The notes beneath the pieces are model-generated. The model was not told where the DNA came from. It saw only the letters and a list, made by a program, of their open reading frames with translations, and searched no databases. Positions 22,569-24,553 of a stretch of DNA of 24,553 nucleotides are shown in pieces (position 1 is the first letter of the stretch; each line of letters begins with the position of its first letter). The translations under genes were made by a program, and so were the position numbers. This DNA is from Betaproteobacteria bacterium (GTDB lineage Bacteria > Pseudomonadota > Gammaproteobacteria > Burkholderiales > SG8-39), in contig QYQC01000231.1 of NCBI GenBank assembly GCA_007280315.1, positions 1 to 24,553 of the forward strand. The letters are read 5' to 3'.

Positions 22569-24553
22569 GTGACCAATCCGGCTTTATCCATCGATCGCCC
22601 AGTGGACATGGGGTCCTACGACCATGGGTTATACGATCCTGCAAACGAACACGACGCCTGTGGCGTCGGATTTGTCGCCAACATCAAGGGCGTGAGGAGC
22701 CACGCGATTATCGACCAGGGCCTGCTGATCCTCAAGAACCTCGCCCACCGCGGCGCGGTCGGGGCCGACCCGCTGGCGAGCGATGGCGCCGGCATCCTGA
22801 TCCAGATTCCGGACCGGTTCCTGCGCGAGGAAATGGCGTTGCAGGGCGTGCGGCTTCCGCCGGTCGGCCAGTATGGCGTGGGCATGGTGTTCCTGCCGCG
22901 AGAGCCTGCCTCACGCCTCGCCTGCGAGTATGAGATCGAGCGCGCGATCAAGGACGAACAGCAGGTGTTGCTTGGCTGGCGCGATGTGCCGCGCGACAAT
23001 TCAGGACTGGGCGAATCCGGGAAATTGATAGAACCCGTGATCCGCCAGGTGTTCATCGGCCGCGGCGGCGACGTGACAGTGACCGACGCGCTGGAGCGCA
23101 AGCTGTACATCATCCGCAAAGTCTCCGGCCACGCGATTCAGGCGCTGCGGCTGAAGCACGGCAAGGAGTTCTACGTGCCGTCGATGTCGGCGCGCACCCT
23201 GGTCTACAAGGGTCTGCTGCTCGCCGACCAGGTGGGCGCGTATTACAAGGACCTGGGCGATCCGCGCGTAGTATCAGCCCTGGCGCTGGTGCACCAACGC
23301 TTTTCCACCAATACTTTTCCCACCTGGGATCTGGCGCATCCGTTCCGGCTGATCGCCCATAACGGCGAGATCAATACCCTGCGCGGCAACGTCAACTGGA
23401 TCCGCGCGCGGCAGCAGGCGATCTCCAGCCCTATCCTCGATGCGGACCTGAACAAGGTGTGGCCGCTGATTTACGACGGTCAGTCGGATTCGGCCTCGTT
23501 CGACAATGCGCTGGAACTTCTGGTGATGTCGGGCTATTCGCTCGCGCACGCGATGATGATGCTGATACCCGAGGCCTGGGAAAAGCACAGCGCCATGGAC
23601 GACAACCGGCGCGCCTTCTACGAATATCATGCGGCGATGATGGAACCGTGGGACGGACCGGCGGCGGTCGCGTTCAGCGACGGACGTCAGATTGGCGCCA
23701 CACTGGATCGCAATGGCCTGCGGCCGGCGCGCTACATTGTCACCGACGACGATCTGGTGATCATGGCTTCTGAGGCGGGGGTGCTGCCGATACCCGAGGA
23801 AAGAATCGTCAAGAAGTGGCGCCTGCAGCCGGGCAAGATGTTTCTCATCGACGTCGAGCGCGGGCGCATCGTTGACGATGCCGAACTGAAGGAAACCCTG
23901 GCCGCGGCGAAGCCCTACCGCGAGTGGATAGAGCGTATCCGCATCAGGCTCGATGAAGTGGAAAGCGACAAACAGCAGCCCGAGCGTTCGGATGTGCCGT
24001 TGCTCGACCGGCAGCAGGCGTTCGGCTATACGCAGGAGGATCTAAAATTTCTCATGCTGCCGATGGCCGCATCCGCGGAAGAGGCCATCGGTTCCATGGG
24101 CAACGACTCACCGCTGGCAGTGCTGTCGAACAAGAACAAAAACCTGTACCACTACTTCAAACAATTGTTCGCCCAGGTGACCAACCCGCCGATCGACCCG
24201 ATCCGCGAGGATCTGGTGATGAGCCTGGTTAGTTTCATCGGGCCCAAGCCGAATCTGCTCGGCATCGACGAGATCAACCCGCCGATCCGGCTCGAGGTCA
24301 GCCAGCCGGTGCTGGATTTTTTCGAGATGGACAAGATCCGGCACATCGATCGTAATACGGAAGGTAAATTCAAGTCGTTCGAGCTCGACATTACCTATCC
24401 GGTGGCCTGGGGCAACGACGCGATAGAAGCGCGCCTGGCAAGTCTATGCGCGCAGGCCGAGGACGCGGTTCGCTCCGGCTTCAGCATCATCATCATCTCC
24501 GACCGCCGCGTCGACCGCGACAACGTCGCGATTCCGGCGCTTTTGGGCCTCTC
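22569..24553 (+). CDS. gltB: Glutamate synthase (NADPH) large subunit, 3' end beyond window
   Basis: GltB makes glutamate from glutamine and 2-oxoglutarate. Its N-terminal glutaminase releases ammonia that travels to the FMN/iron-sulfur synthase site, with GltD supplying electrons. About 660 of an expected 1,550 residues are present. The class II glutamine amidotransferase domain starts at the nucleophile C31 in HDACGVGF. It also contains HQRFSTNTFP, AHNGEINTLRGN and MEPWDGPAAV. The central domain begins near QVTNPPIDPIRE. The window ends before the FMN and 3Fe-4S sites. I chose GTG 22569 because AAAGG lies seven bases before it and it leaves a 30-residue propeptide to be removed. ATG 22608 lacks a Shine-Dalgarno but starts close to the conserved GLYDPANEHD and is a real alternative. 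No stop or frameshift is visible. Confidence 0.95.
   Translation, partial: MTNPALSIDRPVDMGSYDHGLYDPANEHDACGVGFVANIKGVRSHAIIDQGLLILKNLAHRGAVGADPLASDGAGILIQIPDRFLREEMALQGVRLPPVGQYGVGMVFLPREPASRLACEYEIERAIKDEQQVLLGWRDVPRDNSGLGESGKLIEPVIRQVFIGRGGDVTVTDALERKLYIIRKVSGHAIQALRLKHGKEFYVPSMSARTLVYKGLLLADQVGAYYKDLGDPRVVSALALVHQRFSTNTFPTWDLAHPFRLIAHNGEINTLRGNVNWIRARQQAISSPILDADLNKVWPLIYDGQSDSASFDNALELLVMSGYSLAHAMMMLIPEAWEKHSAMDDNRRAFYEYHAAMMEPWDGPAAVAFSDGRQIGATLDRNGLRPARYIVTDDDLVIMASEAGVLPIPEERIVKKWRLQPGKMFLIDVERGRIVDDAELKETLAAAKPYREWIERIRIRLDEVESDKQQPERSDVPLLDRQQAFGYTQEDLKFLMLPMAASAEEAIGSMGNDSPLAVLSNKNKNLYHYFKQLFAQVTNPPIDPIREDLVMSLVSFIGPKPNLLGIDEINPPIRLEVSQPVLDFFEMDKIRHIDRNTEGKFKSFELDITYPVAWGNDAIEARLASLCAQAEDAVRSGFSIIIISDRRVDRDNVAIPALLGL

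Noticed and set aside
1..24553. CRISPR array, tRNA, rRNA, transposase or prophage genes
   Set aside because: No regularly spaced direct repeats, no cloverleaf with CCA end, no ribosomal RNA sequence and no recombinase or phage protein was seen on either strand.

Overview
The window is one continuous stretch of betaproteobacterial chromosome, densely packed and roughly 60 % GC. This placement is an inference from gene content and order. The PBP1A gene is divergent from pilMNOPQ-aroK-aroB-gltB, lptM is divergent from cyaY, hemB sits beside engB and cytochrome c4, and a short-chain reductase precedes cutA and dsbD. The high-GC third-position codon use agrees. I see no phage, plasmid, transposase, CRISPR, rRNA or tRNA signal.

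Layout. Positions 17-3035 (+) hold an atypical short-chain dehydrogenase, cutA and dsbD, packed like an operon. Positions 3086-4072 (-) hold a PIG3-type quinone oxidoreductase. Positions 4223-5059 (+) hold a glyoxalase-like VOC protein behind a good sigma70-type promoter. Positions 5060-5201 hold a bidirectional terminator and an imperfect 21-bp inverted repeat. Positions 5202-7018 (-) hold hemB and engB. Between and partly antisense to these two genes lies a + strand run of four perfect hairpins ending in nine T, a strong candidate small RNA. Positions 7096-7725 (+) encode a dihaem cytochrome c4. Positions 7792-12041 (-) encode an RND efflux permease and its adaptor. Positions 12042-12490 hold only a weak small ORF. 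Then come lptM (-), cyaY (+) and PBP1A (-). Positions 15676-22415 (+) carry pilMNOPQ, aroK and aroB, followed by the first 1,985 bases of gltB, which runs off the window.

How the genes work together. PilM, PilN, PilO and PilP form the inner-membrane and periplasmic alignment complex of the type IV pilus, and PilQ is its outer-membrane secretin. The divergent PBP1A builds the peptidoglycan that such a machine must cross. AroK and AroB act in the shikimate pathway. DsbD supplies reducing power to the periplasm, which cytochrome c maturation needs; HemB acts early in haem synthesis, and cytochrome c4 is a haem-carrying end product. LptM helps assemble the LPS translocon. The RND pair lacks its own outer-membrane channel here and probably borrows one.

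Most of the window is ordinary core genome. The items most worth a second look are the hairpin-rich candidate sRNA between hemB and engB (about 6307-6415), the structured leader of gltB (22501-22544), and the inverted-repeat element at 5062-5189.
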